The translations under genes were made by a program, and so were the position numbers. DNA of 64,000 bases from Tragulus kanchil (taxonomy: Eukaryota; Chordata; Mammalia; Artiodactyla; Tragulidae), in assembly GCA_022376925.1 (NCBI GenBank), contig JAIOJX010000005.1:155573501-155637500 (forward strand), read 5' to 3'. Under the pieces are notes generated by a model. It was given only the letters and a program-made list of their open reading frames with translations. It made no database searches and was not told where the DNA came from. Below, in pieces: positions 45,232 to 57,338 of the stretch; the first letter of the stretch is position 1; every line of letters begins with the position of its first letter.

Positions 45232-45945
45232 TGTTGTTTGGTCACTGAGTCATGTCAGACTCTCTGTGAGCCTATGAGCTGCAGCACACCAGGCTTCCAT
45301 GTCCTTCGCTGGTGCCTCAAGTTTGTTCAAACTCATGTCCATTGATTCAGCGATGCCACCCGACCGTCTCATCCTGTGTCACCCCCTTCTCCTCTTGCCC
45401 TCAGTATTTTCCAGCATCAGGGTCTTTGCCAATGAGTCAGTTCTTCACATCAGGTGGCCAAAGTATTGGGACTTCAGCACCAGTCCTTCCAATGGATATT
45501 CAGGGTTGATTTTCTTTAGGATTCACTGGCTTGATCTCCTTGTTGTCAAGACTTTTCATGAGTCTTCTCCAACTAAAATTCAAAAGCATCATTTCTTTCG
45601 ACTCTCAGCCTTTTTTACAATCAACTCTCACATCCATACATGACTACTGGAAAAAGCATAGCTTTGACTATACAAACCTTTGTCGGAAAAATGATGTCTC
45701 TGCTTTTTAATGCACTGTCTAGATTTGTCAAAGCTATTCTTCCAAGGAGCAAGTGTCTTTTAATTCCGTGGCTGCTCACCATCTGAATTGATTTTGGAGC
45801 CCAATAAAATGAAATCTGACACTGTTTCCACATTTTCCCCATCTATTTGCCATGAAGTGATAGGACCAGATGCCATGATCTTCATTTTTTTGAATGCTGA
45901 GTTTTAAGCCAGCTTTTTCACTCTCTTCTTTCACCTGCATCCGAG
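45232..45945 (-). mobile_element. BovB LINE 3' end, fuller copy
   Basis: The same element as 44126, continuing through 'gattttggagcccaataaaa' to 'agccagctttttcactctct', then ending. It is 5'-truncated at about 0.7 kb. The minus-strand frame is broken. Confidence 0.9.
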
Positions 45946-47262
45946 ACAGAGGCTGCCATAATTCAGTCTGTGAGGTGCTGGGCTGTTGCAAGGGGCTCCG
46001 CCAGCAGGCTCCGTCTCCCGTTTGAGATACGCAGCCTCCTCTGACTGAACTGCCCGAGCCTCTCGGTCCCCAAGAGTGATTCCATCTCATGGATGAGAGC
46101 CTCCGACATCTGTACCTGTCAGGTGACAAATCCAGACAAACGCTCCCCATCTGGTTAGAGATGCCCGATTGGGCCCAATGAGGCCCATGAACCCGTCTGC
46201 TGCTCCTGGATCCCAAAAGCTGAAACCCCAAAGATAAGAGGAAATGGAGAGCAATTCATGCTGGGTTGTCTGCTGAAACGTTGTGAATGGTCTGGGGTAA
46301 ACACACGAGAGAGGGAGCAGGTGACAGCTCCCACCACCTGAGTGACGGCTGGAGGGATGAATGTCCACCTGGCAGAAGGCAGGGGTCCCATGCCCCTCAA
46401 TGCCTGGTCCCTGTCAGGGGCTTGAAGTTATAGCACAAGTGTCTCCCACCTCTGGAGCCTCCAGCGGGGAGGATTCTTGTCTTCCGGCCCTGCTGCAGGC
46501 TGGAGAGGGAGGGTACGCCTGCAGCTGATGGGCGGAAGTAACCTGAGAGTAGGCTGATGATGTGTTCTCCGTGCCTTCTGGTCCAACTCTCTGTGTAACA
46601 TTTTTTTTTTTTGCCAGCAAACACACCTGGGGAAGGGGCACCCTGCTGTTCCCATCCATTTGCCCTCTCCAGCTCAACTGGACGGCTCCCAGGCAGGTGA
46701 CCTACAGGTGGAAAGACACCAAGGGTACACCTCGCCTGCTTCCCACCAGGACTCTGCTGGGTTCAGCTGCCTCATCCTTGCTGGCTCCACCAGCCCTGTC
46801 CAACCACAGGTGTGTTGGCTCCCCTGCAGTACCTTCCCGTGGTTTCCAAGGCAACCAGTGATGGGATAGGTCCATCCATTCTCCAGGGCAGTACCTTTGT
46901 GAGAGCTGGAAGCATGTCTGCTCTATCCCTTTGACTTTCCATGCACTGAGCACTGGAATAAATGCGAGGGATTAATTCAGTGAGTGAGCCCTCTGCTCAA
47001 GGGCTGCTCCTCATCCACTTCTGTCCTCAGCCACAGCTCAGCGCCTCTAGAGGACTTCTATGGTCACCCTCAGCTCTTGAACAGTCCTGCCCTGCTTGAG
47101 AATTCCCCAGTCTGGGAGTCCTGCTCCTGGAGTGAGAAGCCAGGCCTTCTTCCCAGCCCCGTGACAGCCACGGTGCAGGGCTGTACCAGGACTCGGTCAA
47201 AGGGACTCCTCGGTAGGAGGCTTGGGCTTGAGATAAGCATGCAAGCACAGGTGCCAGGCAGT
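45946..47262. other. Unassigned unique sequence
   Basis: No interspersed repeat is recognised except a T-run at 46601-46613. An RFX-type X-box lies at 46842. Frames on either strand are not convincing. Confidence 0.35.
46842..46855. promoter_or_regulatory. RFX X-box-like motif
   Basis: gtttccaaggcaac is an imperfect inverted repeat close to the X-box consensus (two half-sites separated by two bases; one mismatch at the fourth base of the left half). RFX proteins bind such sites near ciliary genes. No nearby start is identified. Confidence 0.25.
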
Positions 47263-47560
47263 GGCTGTGTCCAGGTCAGAGCCCTGCAGAGGTGCCTGGC
47301 TTCGGGGGGCCAGTGGAGGAGGTCCAGGACCCAGGGCTACGAATCAGCAGTGGGAGCCATGATATGTGTGCCTGACCGCACAGCCACGGGGTCTTGGTGG
47401 GAGCAGAGCCGAGCGGTGGGTTGGCCATCATTCCTGATGCTTCCCCAGAGTCTGGCTCCCCCAAAGGTCTAATAGTTTCTTCTGCTTAAACTAACCAGAG
47501 TGGATCTGCAAACACCCTGACTGACATGGCACTCCCTGGAGTAGGTGTGGGGTCTGGTCA

Positions 47561-47562
<2 letters not shown>

Positions 47563-47602
<40 letters not shown>
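47563..47602. repeat. (GT)n microsatellite
   Basis: About 20 GT units; second copy at 48666-48707. Confidence 0.97.
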
Positions 47603-47605
<3 letters not shown>

Positions 47606-47662
47606 ACAGATGTGTGCAGCAGTGAGTAACATGCAACTCCTGCCCTTAGGCTTACACACGTC

Positions 47663-47937
47663 ATTTATTGATGTATTTATGTATGGCTGTGCTGAGTCTT
47701 CATTGCTGGGTGTGGGCTTCTCTCTAGTTGTGCCGAGTAGGGCTGCTCTGTAGTTGCAATGTGTGCGCTTCTCGTGGTGGTGGCTTCCCTTGTTGCGGAG
47801 CACGGGCGCCAGAGCACCCTGGCTTCAGTCATTTTGGCACATAGGCACAGTCGGCTCTTGGCATGTGGAATCTTCCCAGACCAGTCCCTTGTGTGGGCAG
47901 CCAGAGTCTCCACCTCTGGACTGCAGGGAAGTCCTAA
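47663..47937 (-). mobile_element. CHR-2-type SINE, full length
   Basis: The minus strand reads 'aggacttccctgcagtccag' head, 'ttcccagaccagtc' B-box area in reverse, and the long CHR-2 body with 'ttgttgcggagcacgggcgc' and 'ctctagttgtgccgagtagg' in reverse, ending in a 'ttatgtatggctgtgctg' tail. This is the ordinary CHR-2 body, unlike the variant described at 1649. Copy at 48766-49040. Confidence 0.85.
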
Positions 47938-48663
47938 GCTTACAAACTAAGAAGTAATGGTGGCGATGACAGTGAAACGGTGATGGGAAGGCAGCACAGC
48001 TTGAGCAGGAGGAGGTAAGTGACTGGGACCAAGACGCAGTGGGACTCTGCAGGACAACCTGGGGGGGCTTCCCTCCTGCAAATGCCCCAGAAGAGGGGCG
48101 AGTGGGACAGAGATGCCGCAGCACCTGCACCTGCAGCAGGAGACAGGGCATCGGGCTGCCTCCCTCAAGCCTGACATGATCCTCCCAGAAGTCTCCTTTC
48201 CAGCTCCCGGGTCTGGACCCCCTGGCAGATACAGATGCCCCTGCTGCCCACGGAGCTGCACCCCAAAGTGCTAAGCCAGGCCTTTGTCCTCATTTGGGAG
48301 CTTAACAGGGGTGTAGGGCCCAGGACTTTTGGGGAACTTGTCTGCCTCAACACGCTCAACTCAGGACCAACAGCGGCCTGGCTGTGTCCAGGTCAGAAGG
48401 TGCCTGGCTGGGCCAGTGGAGGAGGTCCAGGACCCAGGGCTACGAATCAGCAGTGGGAGCCATGATATGTGTGCCTGACCGCACAGCCACGGGGTCTTGG
48501 TGGGAGCAGAGCCGAGCGGTGGGTTGGCCATCATTCCTGATGCTTCCCCAGAGTCTGGCTCCCCCAAAGGTCTAATAGTTTCTTCTGCTTAAACTAACCA
48601 GAGTGGATCTGCAAACACCCTGACTGACATGGCACTCCCTGGAGTAGGTGTGGGGTCTGGTCA

Positions 48664-48708
<45 letters not shown>

Positions 48709-49469
48709 ACAGATGTGTGCAGCAGTGAGTAACATGCAACTCCTGCCCTTAGGCTTACACACGTCATTTATTGATGTATTTATGTATGGCTGTGCTGAGT
48801 CTTCATTGCTGGGTGTGGGCTTCTCTCTAGTTGTGCCGAGTAGGGCTGCTCTGTAGTTGCAATGTGTGCGCTTCTCGTGGTGGTGGCTTCCCTTGTTGCG
48901 GAGCACGGGCGCCAGAGCACCCTGGCTTCAGTCATTTTGGCACATAGGCACAGTCGGCTCTTGGCATGTGGAATCTTCCCAGACCAGTCCCTTGTGTGGG
49001 CAGCCAGAGTCTCCACCTCTGGACTGCAGGGAAGTCCTAAGCTTACAAACTAAGAAGTAATGGTGGCGATGACAGTGAAACGGTGATGGGAAGGCAGCAC
49101 AGCTTGAGCAGGAGGAGGTAAGTGACTGGGACCAAGACGCAGTGGGACTCTGCAGGACAACCTGGGGGGGCTTCCCTCCTGCAAATGCCCCAGAAGAGGG
49201 GCGAGTGGGACAGAGATGCCGCAGCACCTGCACCTGCAGCAGGAGACAGGGCATCGGGCTGCCTCCCTCAAGCCTGACATGATCCTCCCAGAAGTCTCCT
49301 TTCCAGCTCCCGGGTCTGGACCCCCTGGCAGATACAGATGCCCCTGCTGCCCACGGAGCTGCACCCCAAAGTGCTAAGCCAGGCCTTTGTCCTCATTTGG
49401 GAGCTTAACAGGGGTGTAGGGCCCAGGACTTTTGGGGAACTTGTCTGCCTCAACACGCTCAACTCAGGA

Positions 49470-51290
49470 TCCCCTTGGTGGCCTCTCAACGAACAGCCAT
49501 AACTGCCCATCATGGGGGGCTTTCCTTGCTCTAAAATGCATCTCCCTGTCTCCTCATACCTCCCCAACCCACGTCCCCCCCTTGCACATAGCTCACAGCA
49601 GCCCGCCTACTCCCTCCCCTGTCTCCTCTCTCTCCCTCCCCATCCCCACCTCTGGCCCCCAGCCTCTCCTCCTCTTCTCCCCACTGGCCATTCTTTCCTA
49701 GTACCCCTGCTGGCCTCACTTCTCACCAGCCTTTCCTGTCCTCTGGTGTCCCCCTTTCCTTGAGACAGATGTGGCACGGTTCTCAGGGGATGCATCAAAT
49801 TCTCCCAGGTGCTGGGAAACCTGACAGTGTCAAGTGGACGATTCAAGGAAAGGAGAGACGGTAGCAGTGGACACTGGGGCATTTGACTCCACGGAGCCCG
49901 TCCTCTCCTTCAGGACCAGGAGCAGGGCTTCCAGTGTGGAGGCTCGGGGCAGAGGGCTCAGATGGGCTGTGGGGAAAGGCTCCCACTGTTGGCTCCGCAC
50001 GTGTCTGTCTCCTTCCTTCACTTCCCATCTCTGTTCTCTGCTCCCGTCTGTCTCTGCCTCTCAGTCTCTCTTGGTCTCTCGTCTCTCTGGCTCTGTGCAG
50101 TGTAGGGGGTGAGTAGGAGTAACTTCTCAGCATTAACCACTGCTTCTGTGTGGGAAATGTTATCTTAATTGAGTCTCAGCTTGTTCACAGCCACTCTGCT
50201 GCCATAAATAATGGATGTCCAAATGGACTGGAAACTAGAAGGACTCAGTGATGCCACACGATGTGATCGCCACCAGCTTCTGCCTTCTGCGAGGAGCCCA
50301 GCCTCCCCCTAGGAGGACCATACATTATTAAATGTATGGCCAAGCCGCCACAGTCACCCAGAGATTCCCAGTGAGGAGTCGTGTTACTCTGTGAACTAAG
50401 GTGAAACCGCAGAGAAGGATTAGAAAATCGCCTCCCATCAGATTGTTCCAATGTAAGGGCAAAGAACTTCCTGCGGAGAGGTATGGATGGCTTGGTTTTC
50501 AGACTGCCTTATTTATGACAACATCACTGAAACACTGAAACTGACCCCCAGGCTCTCTCCTATGGGCACCGGCAGATGGTCTTTTGGTTTGTGGCTTTAG
50601 TCCTGGGGGCATGACTACTGTGACCGACATCTGCTCAAGGGTCTCTGAAGACTGCACCATTCTCTGTATATAGCAAGCTGCTGTTTAAAGAGTCCAAAGC
50701 TATTTAATACACTTGTGCTGTTTGCAGAACCTCCCTCTATTTGTAGAGCCTGCCAACAATTGCAGAATGAGGGCTATTTGCGGACTGATGCTGTCGGCTC
50801 ACTTCTGCCCCCAGGAATCCACAGTCAGTGCCTCTGCTCCCACACAGAGGATCTCCCTCACCCCCGAGCCAAGTTCCCACTGTCTGTCCCCCTCTGGCTG
50901 GTCTGCCTCCCCCCCACAGTCTTAAACTCTGACTCCTGGCACCCATGTCACAGGAATCCCTCAGCTCCTCTTCCCCTAGGCCACAGCTCAGACCCGTTCT
51001 CTGAAAGTCAGTCTTAAAAGTGAACTTCAGACCTTGAGGTTTCTAGGGCGGAGGTGTGCAGGTGCCTTGAGAGGGGCCGCCGTGTTGCTCAGCAGGGTCT
51101 GGTGGGCCATGTTGATAGTGCCCGGGGGCTTGCTTTTACAGCTCTAGGCAAACACAAGGTATTAATAAATCTCAGTGTCCGCTTTCTTCTAACACATTCT
51201 TATTGGTTTTGTTTTGGATGCCTGTGGGGTGGATGATGGGAAGCACGCTGTGGTTGTTTAGTGGTTTGTAACTTTAATAGCTTTGGTAAT
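49470..51290. other. Unassigned sequence with pyrimidine-rich tracts
   Basis: 49555-49690 and 50015-50100 are strongly C/T-rich low-complexity stretches. 50140-50240 and 50490-50720 are AT-balanced, non-repetitive and conserved-looking ('gccataaataatggatgtcc'). No gene is recognised. Confidence 0.35.
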
Positions 51291-51294
51291 GCAG

Positions 51295-51633
51295 CTAAAG
51301 CCTGTTCAACTTCTGTTGTGACTGGTACCCAAACTCTTCAGGCAGGTCATTCCCGGGTCTTGTGGTGATCTTCCGAACGGGCCAGGCTGGAGGCACAAGG
51401 GTCACTGGGATATCTGAAGTCCTAGGAGGCTCAGGGCATGGCTCTTCTGTGACCAGAGTCGGAAGAGATTGTTCAGTATGGTTGAGCTGAGCCTCCTGAC
51501 AGAATGGCCTTCGCTGGGTTCCTCTCAATGCCTGTGCGCTCGCTGATCGCAGACAGATTCTGAAATGGTCACCACGCTGATGAACGATGCAGTTAATAAC
51601 AGCATCCTCCCGGTCCTGCTCAGGGAACAGCAT
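51295..51633 (-). other. 112-codon open frame, unidentified
   Basis: An uninterrupted frame starts MLFPEQDREDAV and ends EEFGYQSQQKLNRL, followed 20 bases on by an ATTAAA. The composition is protein-like (charged, PPRTSDIPVTLVPP segment), and it is not part of a repeat I recognise. It could be a retrocopy fragment, but no parent, A tail or target-site duplication is seen. Only its first ~64 bases lie in duplication 16, so a chimeric frame arises at 52495-52824. Confidence 0.25.
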
Positions 51634-53735
51634 CGTCGCAAACGTGACTGCGCCGGATGCTCAGTCCATAGGACAGGACCACCCACTTCAGGGACGTGTG
51701 GCGATTTCTCCAAGGGCAGACCTCCCGTCTGCCGACTCCACACGCAGCGTTCCCCTCTGTTCTGGGGGCTCTTAACCCAGTTCCAAAGAAGACTGCAGAT
51801 CCCGCAGGGCTGTCCACGAATACCCTGAGGCTACGTTCAGCCTGTTGCTGGAGCGTGTGTGCCCAGCCCCCCCCTGGGGCAAGGGTCTGTGGCCTTCAGG
51901 GGAGGCTCACAGGAGGCAGGGGTGTTAGGACTTGTTTTGTCTCCCACAGCCAGCGCCCGGAACAAGGCCTTTCCTGGGGCTCATTCCTTCACTCCACACA
52001 TCTTTACCGAGTGCCGCAAGATGCAGGTACTGCTTCAGGCACTGTGGAATCAGGTGGGCAGGTTAGGCAAGATTCTGCCGTCCTGGAGTCTTTGTTGTGC
52101 TGGAAGAAGAGACAGGCAAGTGAGTCAAAATGAAATAGATGAAAAGGGGACTGCTTGGTTGTGAGAAGTGACGTGGGGGAGGAAAGAGAAGGATGGGACG
52201 CAGAGATGGGGCTGGCGAGGTCCTCCTGGGTAGGTGAGGACTGCCCTCCCCCATCCTGAGGACAGGTGCTGGGTCTCCCCCATCAGACTGGGAGACCAGA
52301 AGGGAAGGCACCATACGCCCTCCACTGGGTCTAGGACATGCCAGGGGGGGCAGGGATCGCCAGCCGTGCTGCTGTCTTGAAATATCAATGAGTCTGAAAC
52401 GTTCTTTACTTTGGGGGCCCTTCACTCAGTTATTTAACAGATACCTTCCCATTCTTGGCATCTTCAGCCTCAAAACCCTGATCTTTCCTGCCCTTCATAA
52501 AAGGGTTCCATCCCTTTTCAGCCCTACAATTTCTTCCCTTGCATCATATTCTAAGAATAAAGTCTGTGGGATAAAGCTGGACAGACTTCCATGCCCTCTG
52601 CCCTCCCACCTCCTTGCCCCTTGGATCAGCCCCCCCTCCTCCCACCCACAAGTACCACGCTGATGAACGATGCAGTTAATAACAGCATCCTCCCGGTCCT
52701 GCTCAGGGAACAGCATCGTCAAACGTGACTGCGCCGGATGCTCAGTCCATAGGACAGGACCACCCACTTCAGGGACGTGTGGCGATTTCTCCAAGGGCAG
52801 ACCTCCCGTCTGCCGACTCCACACGCAGCGTTCCCCTCTGTTCTGGGGGCTCTTAACCCAGTTCCAAAGAAGACTGCAGATCCCGCAGGGCTGTCCACGA
52901 ATACCCTGAGGCTACGTTCAGCCTGTTGCTGGAGCGTGTGTGCCCAGCCCCCCCCTGGGGCAAGGGTCTGTGGCCTTCAGGGGAGGCTCACAGGAGGCAG
53001 GGGTGTTAGGACTTGTTTTGTCTCCCACAGCCAGCGCCCGGAACAAGGCCTTTCCTGGGGCTCATTCCTTCACTCCACACATCTTTACCGAGTGCCGCAA
53101 GATGCAGGTACTGCTTCAGGCACTGTGGAATCAGGTGGGCAGGTTAGGCAAGATTCTGCCGTCCTGGAGTCTTTGTTGTGCTGGAAGAAGAGACAGGCAA
53201 GTGAGTCAAAATGAAATAGATGAAAAGGGGACTGCTTGGTTGTGAGAAGTGACGTGGGGGAGGAAAGAGAAGGATGGGACGCAGAGATGGGGCTGGCGAG
53301 GTCCTCCTGGGTAGGTGAGGACTGCCCTCCCCCATCCTGAGGACAGGTGCTGGGTCTCCCCCATCAGACTGGGAGACCAGAAGGGAAGGCACCATACGCC
53401 CTCCACTGGGTCTAGGACATGCCAGGGGGGGCAGGGATCGCCAGCCGTGCTGCTGTCTTGAAATATCAATGAGTCTGAAACGTTCTTTACTTTGGGGGCC
53501 CTTCACTCAGTTATTTAACAGATACCTTCCCATTCTTGGCATCTTCAGCCTCAAAACCCTGATCTTTCCTGCCCTTCATAAAAGGGTTCCATCCCTTTTC
53601 AGCCCTACAATTTCTTCCCTTGCATCATATTCTAAGAATAAAGTCTGTGGGATAAAGCTGGACAGACTTCCATGCCCTCTGCCCTCCCACCTCCTTGCCC
53701 CTTGGATCAGCACCCCCTCCTCCCACCCACAAGTA
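51570..53735. repeat. Tandem duplication 16 (offset 1081 bp)
   Basis: Copy 1 is 51570-52652 and copy 2 is 52653-53735. Copy 2 lacks two bases near 52719 ('cgtcaaacg' against 'cgtcgcaaacg'). Near the end, copy 1 has C for A ('cagcccccc' against 'cagcacccc'). The join is at 'agtacca'. Confidence 0.95.
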
Positions 53736-53889
53736 CCAGGTTTTAGAAAGCTTCAGCCGGCTGGCCCATTTCCCCTTCACAGCTGAGCATGTAACCAGAA
53801 TTGGCTGTTGTAATGGCAAACTAAACGATGCCCTAATACCCAGATCCATCTTCCTGTAAAATAACTCATTATTCAGGCTCCAATTGCAG

Positions 53890-53937
53890 AGGATGGAATT
53901 AAGACAAGAACAGCTAAAGGAAGAACTGCAGAGCCAG
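53890..53937 (+). other. Candidate 48-nt coding exon, coiled-coil type
   Basis: Acceptor 'ctccaattgcag' ends at 53889 and the donor 'cag|gtatca' starts at 53938. The 48 bases form exactly 16 codons, RMELRQEQLKEELQSQ, a strongly helical heptad-like sequence with no stop. The splice signals are moderate. The parent gene is not recognised. It lies just outside duplication 16 and in no repeat. Confidence 0.35.
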
Positions 53938-54097
53938 GTATCATTCCAGAAACACAGGGGAGGGGCCAGGGAGGAAGCTTGTGGGCGGGGGAGGCAGGAG
54001 GCTGGGCTTTGGAGGGAGTATCAAGCCATTCCCCCCTTCTCCATGAGAGGAAAGGAGGTGCACCTTTGCAAAAGAAAAAAAAAAAATAGGCAGAAGA

Positions 54098-54325
54098 CTT
54101 CCCAGGTAGTTCAGTAGTTAAGATCTCATGGTTCCACCACAGGGACATAGGTTCAGTCCCTGGTCCGGGATGATTTCACATGCCTCAGAGCAGCTAAGCC
54201 CATGTACTACAACTCCTAATCTTGCACTCCTAGAGCTCACACGCCGAAACAAGAGAAATCACCACTTGCTGCAACTAGAGAAAGCCTGTGTGCAGCAACC
54301 AAGACCCAGTTCAGCTGGAAAGGAA
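54098..54325 (+). mobile_element. CHR-2-type SINE
   Basis: 'gacttcccaggtagttcagt' head, 'ggttcagtccctggtccggg' B box, 'cagagcagctaagcccatgt' and 'gcaactagagaaagcctgtg' body: an ordinary CHR-2 layout, diverged. Confidence 0.85.
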
Positions 54326-54837
54326 ACCAGACTGAGCCAGCAACAGGCTACAGGTTCTAACAGGAGTTATTTTGTTCCTTTTGGCAGTGCTGAGGCCAGA
54401 ACAGGGGAGTCTAAGCTGACAGCAAGCCCCAGAGACTAGTGCCCAGGCCATGACTCCTGGAAGGAGGCTTGATCTCAGAGAAGAGCCTGGGACCTCTGAC
54501 GATCACTCCAGGGAGAACGAGGAAAACAGCCTTTATGCACATGGGAGCCAGTGGAGGAGAGAATACAGGTGGAGGAGAAGGTGACCTTGCCCACATGAGC
54601 GGTGAGGACGGACCTGGTCTGGGGACCCACACAAAGGGTCAGCCTTTTTCCCCACTGCTCTCTGGTCTTAGGTTGGTGGGGCAGGGGCCAGAGGTTATGA
54701 GGGGCTCCAGAGAAAGAGGTGGTGGTGTTGCAGTACCTCCTCCCTCCTGATAGGAAGCATTCATTCAGTGAACACTCCATGTTCTCTGTTTCCACCAGTC
54801 TGCCTCAGGGGGCACTGCAGCGACAAGGACATCGGGC

Positions 54838-54935
54838 AGAGAGCTAGCTCTGGGACAAACTGGCCATGTGACCTGATATGGTGTCCTCTGTTCTCTGGCC
54901 TTGGTGTCCTCACGTGACAAATGGAAATGTAGGAA
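54838..54935 (+). repeat. MIR fragment
   Basis: 'ctgggacaaactggccatgt', then 'ttggtgtcctcacgtgacaa' and 'atggaaatgtaggaacagag', follow the MIR 5' to core order. Confidence 0.55.
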
Positions 54936-55084
54936 CAGAGTGGGCACAGCCCTGCCAGTCCTGAGGGTCTGCACACCTGAGAGTGGGCAGCCTCTTCACA
55001 ATGGGACAGCACCTCTGCAAGAGTTTGGAACAATAAAAGGGTATGCTTTGGGGGTGAGCAACCCCAAAGGGAAAAGGGGTGAGC

Positions 55085-55275
55085 GGCAATTTGAAGGTAG
55101 GAGAGGGAAAGGTTAATAAAGAAAGAGCAAGAGAGAGTGTGTGAGATGGAAAGAGACAAAGATGGCAGAGGGAGTGACAGAGAGAGACAGGAGAGAGCAG
55201 AAGAAAGAGGCAAGGTGAGTCGGGGAAGACGAAGGGGCGGAAGAAAGAGCGGAGAGGCTCATCGGAAAACTGAGT
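55085..55275. repeat. GA-rich low-complexity tract
   Basis: Purine-rich sequence with many 'gagaga' and 'aaagag' words. The part from 55156 recurs at 56260-56380. Confidence 0.85.
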
Positions 55276-57338
55276 CGGTCACTTAGCTCCACCCAACTCT
55301 ATTCAACATGAGCTCAGTGATGATCTTCCACCCCCCGGGTACCATTCCAAGTACCAGGGAGCAGGGACCAAGGAGACAGTTGCTCTCTCCCATCGAAGAA
55401 CTCTCCGTGAGCATATGATAATGGGACAGCTGAGCAAAATGCCAGCCATGTCAGGGTCTCTCTTGCAGGAGGATCTTAATAAGCAATTCATGGACAGGTA
55501 CCATTTATGCTGGGTTCTTGCTGACTAACTCAGCCTTCACAGTCTACCCTTATGAGCCAGGTATAAACTCACCCTCTTTTATAGGTGGGGACACTGAGGC
55601 ACAGAGAGGTAAAATAATTGTCCCAAGGTCGTGCAGTTACTAAGCGGTACAGTCAGGATTTGAACCAGAACAGCATGTTATCCTAGCCTGTGCTTCACTG
55701 GCACCCTCTGCGGACAGACTTAGAAGCCTGGCTTGGAAAAATAGAAACTGCCTACCTCCAGCCCCAGGCAGATGAAAGCAGCTCACCTCCTGTGAGGCAA
55801 CTGCACCCCAAAGAGGACTGAGTCGTTCCCTGCATCTGCTTTATGTGGTACTAAGGGGAAGGCTGGTGCTTTACCAATAAATGCACCTCACAAGAGAAGA
55901 GGAAAGGATCAGATCTTGCCAAGCGGGATGGGCTGCTGGTGGAATTGGAAAGTGCGTCAGCTTTTCTCTGACGTTTTGCAAGCTCTCTCTTAAGAGGTAG
56001 CAGGGGGGTGGCAGGGGTCTGTGACTGTGGGCTAATGATTCATACTCTTTGAAACTCTGTCTTCTCATCTGTACGGTGAGCAGACTGACTTACATCCACA
56101 TGCTCTCCGTTCTGTGTCCTAGACTCTTTCTCTTCCATTGTATCTCTTGGGTCCTTGCCTCCCATCAGCCTTCAGTGTTATATCAGAAACTAATCGAGGA
56201 ACTGGGCCTGCCAGGCAAGCAGTTCCCATCAAAACAAGAAACAAGGAGCAAGGGGGAAAACAAAGATGGCAGAGGGAGTGACAGAGAGAGACAGGAGAGA
56301 GCAGAAGAAAGAGGCAAGGTGAGTCGGGGAAGACGAAGGGGCGGAAGAAAGAGCGGAGAGGCTCATCGGAAAACTGAGTCGGTCACTTAGCTCCACCCAA
56401 CTCTATTCAACATGAGCTCAGTGATGATCTTCCACCCCCCGGGTACCATTCCAAGTACCAGGGAGCAGGGACCAAGGAGACAGTTGCTCTCTCCCATCGA
56501 AGAACTCTCCGTGAGCATATGATAATGGGACAGCTGAGCAAAATGCCAGCCATGTCAGGGTCTCTCTTGCAGGAGGATCTTAATAAGCAATTCATGGACA
56601 GGTACCATTTATGCTGGGTTCTTGCTGACTAACTCAGCCTTCACAGTCTACCCTTATGAGCCAGGTATAAACTCACCCTCTTTTATAGGTGGGGACACTG
56701 AGGCACAGAGAGGTAAAATAATTGTCCCAAGGTCGTGCAGTTACTAAGCGGTACAGTCAGGATTTGAACCAGAACAGCATGTTATCCTAGCCTGTGCTTC
56801 ACTGGCACCCTCTGCGGACAGACTTAGAAGCCTGGCTTGGAAAAATAGAAACTGCCTACCTCCAGCCCCAGGCAGATGAAAGCAGCTCACCTCCTGTGAG
56901 GCAACTGCACCCCAAAGAGGACTGAGTCGTTCCCTGCATCTGCTTTATGTGGTACTAAGGGGAAGGCTGGTGCTTTACCAATAAATGCACCTCACAAGAG
57001 AAGAGGAAAGGATCAGATCTTGCCAAGCGGGATGGGCTGCTGGTGGAATTGGAAAGTGCGTCAGCTTTTCTCTGACGTTTTGCAAGCTCTCTCTTAAGAG
57101 GTAGCAGGGGGGTGGCAGGGGTCTGTGACTGTGGGCTAATGATTCATACTCTTTGAAACTCTGTCTTCTCATCTGTACGGTGAGCAGACTGACTTACATC
57201 CACATGCTCTCCGTTCTGTGTCCTAGACTCTTTCTCTTCCATTGTATCTCTTGGGTCCTTGCCTCCCATCAGCCTTCAGTGTTATATCAGAAACTAATCG
57301 AGGAACTGGGCCTGCCAGGCAAGCAGTTCCCATCAAGC
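55156..57338. repeat. Tandem duplication 17 (offset 1104 bp)
   Basis: Copy 1 is 55156-56259 and copy 2 is 56260-57338. The last ~28 bases of copy 1 ('aaaacaagaaacaaggagca') are a distorted version of the end of copy 2 ('aagcagatcaagaaacaggc'). The join is in shared 'acaaagatggcag'. Confidence 0.95.
55536..55700 (+). repeat. MIR fragment
   Basis: 'ttataggtggggacactgag', 'gcacagagaggtaaaataat' and 'cagtcaggatttgaaccaga' are characteristic. Copy at 56640-56804. Confidence 0.85.

Larger units (their letters stand above)
43554..45765. repeat. Tandem duplication 14 (offset 1106 bp)
   Basis: Copy 1 is 43554-44659 and copy 2 is 44660-45765. One internal substitution, A at 44079 against T at 45185. 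The join is inside a BovB element at shared 'ttaattcc'. Confidence 0.95.
47263..49468. repeat. Tandem duplication 15 (offset 1103 bp)
   Basis: Copy 1 is 47263-48378 and copy 2 is 48379-49468. Copy 2 lacks about 14 bases within its first 40 (near 48398-48413). The GT repeat differs slightly in length between copies. The join is at shared 'ggctgtgtccaggtcaga'. Confidence 0.94.

Noticed and set aside
47563..47602. GT repeat as Z-DNA or regulatory element
   Set aside because: Simple (GT)n tracts are common in mammalian DNA; nothing local supports a special role.
2184..57338. The ~1.1-kb duplications as a new mobile element, satellite or programmed duplication system
   Set aside because: The units share no sequence, termini or target motif. 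Copy number is always two, and differences cluster at joins, which fits assembly overlap better.
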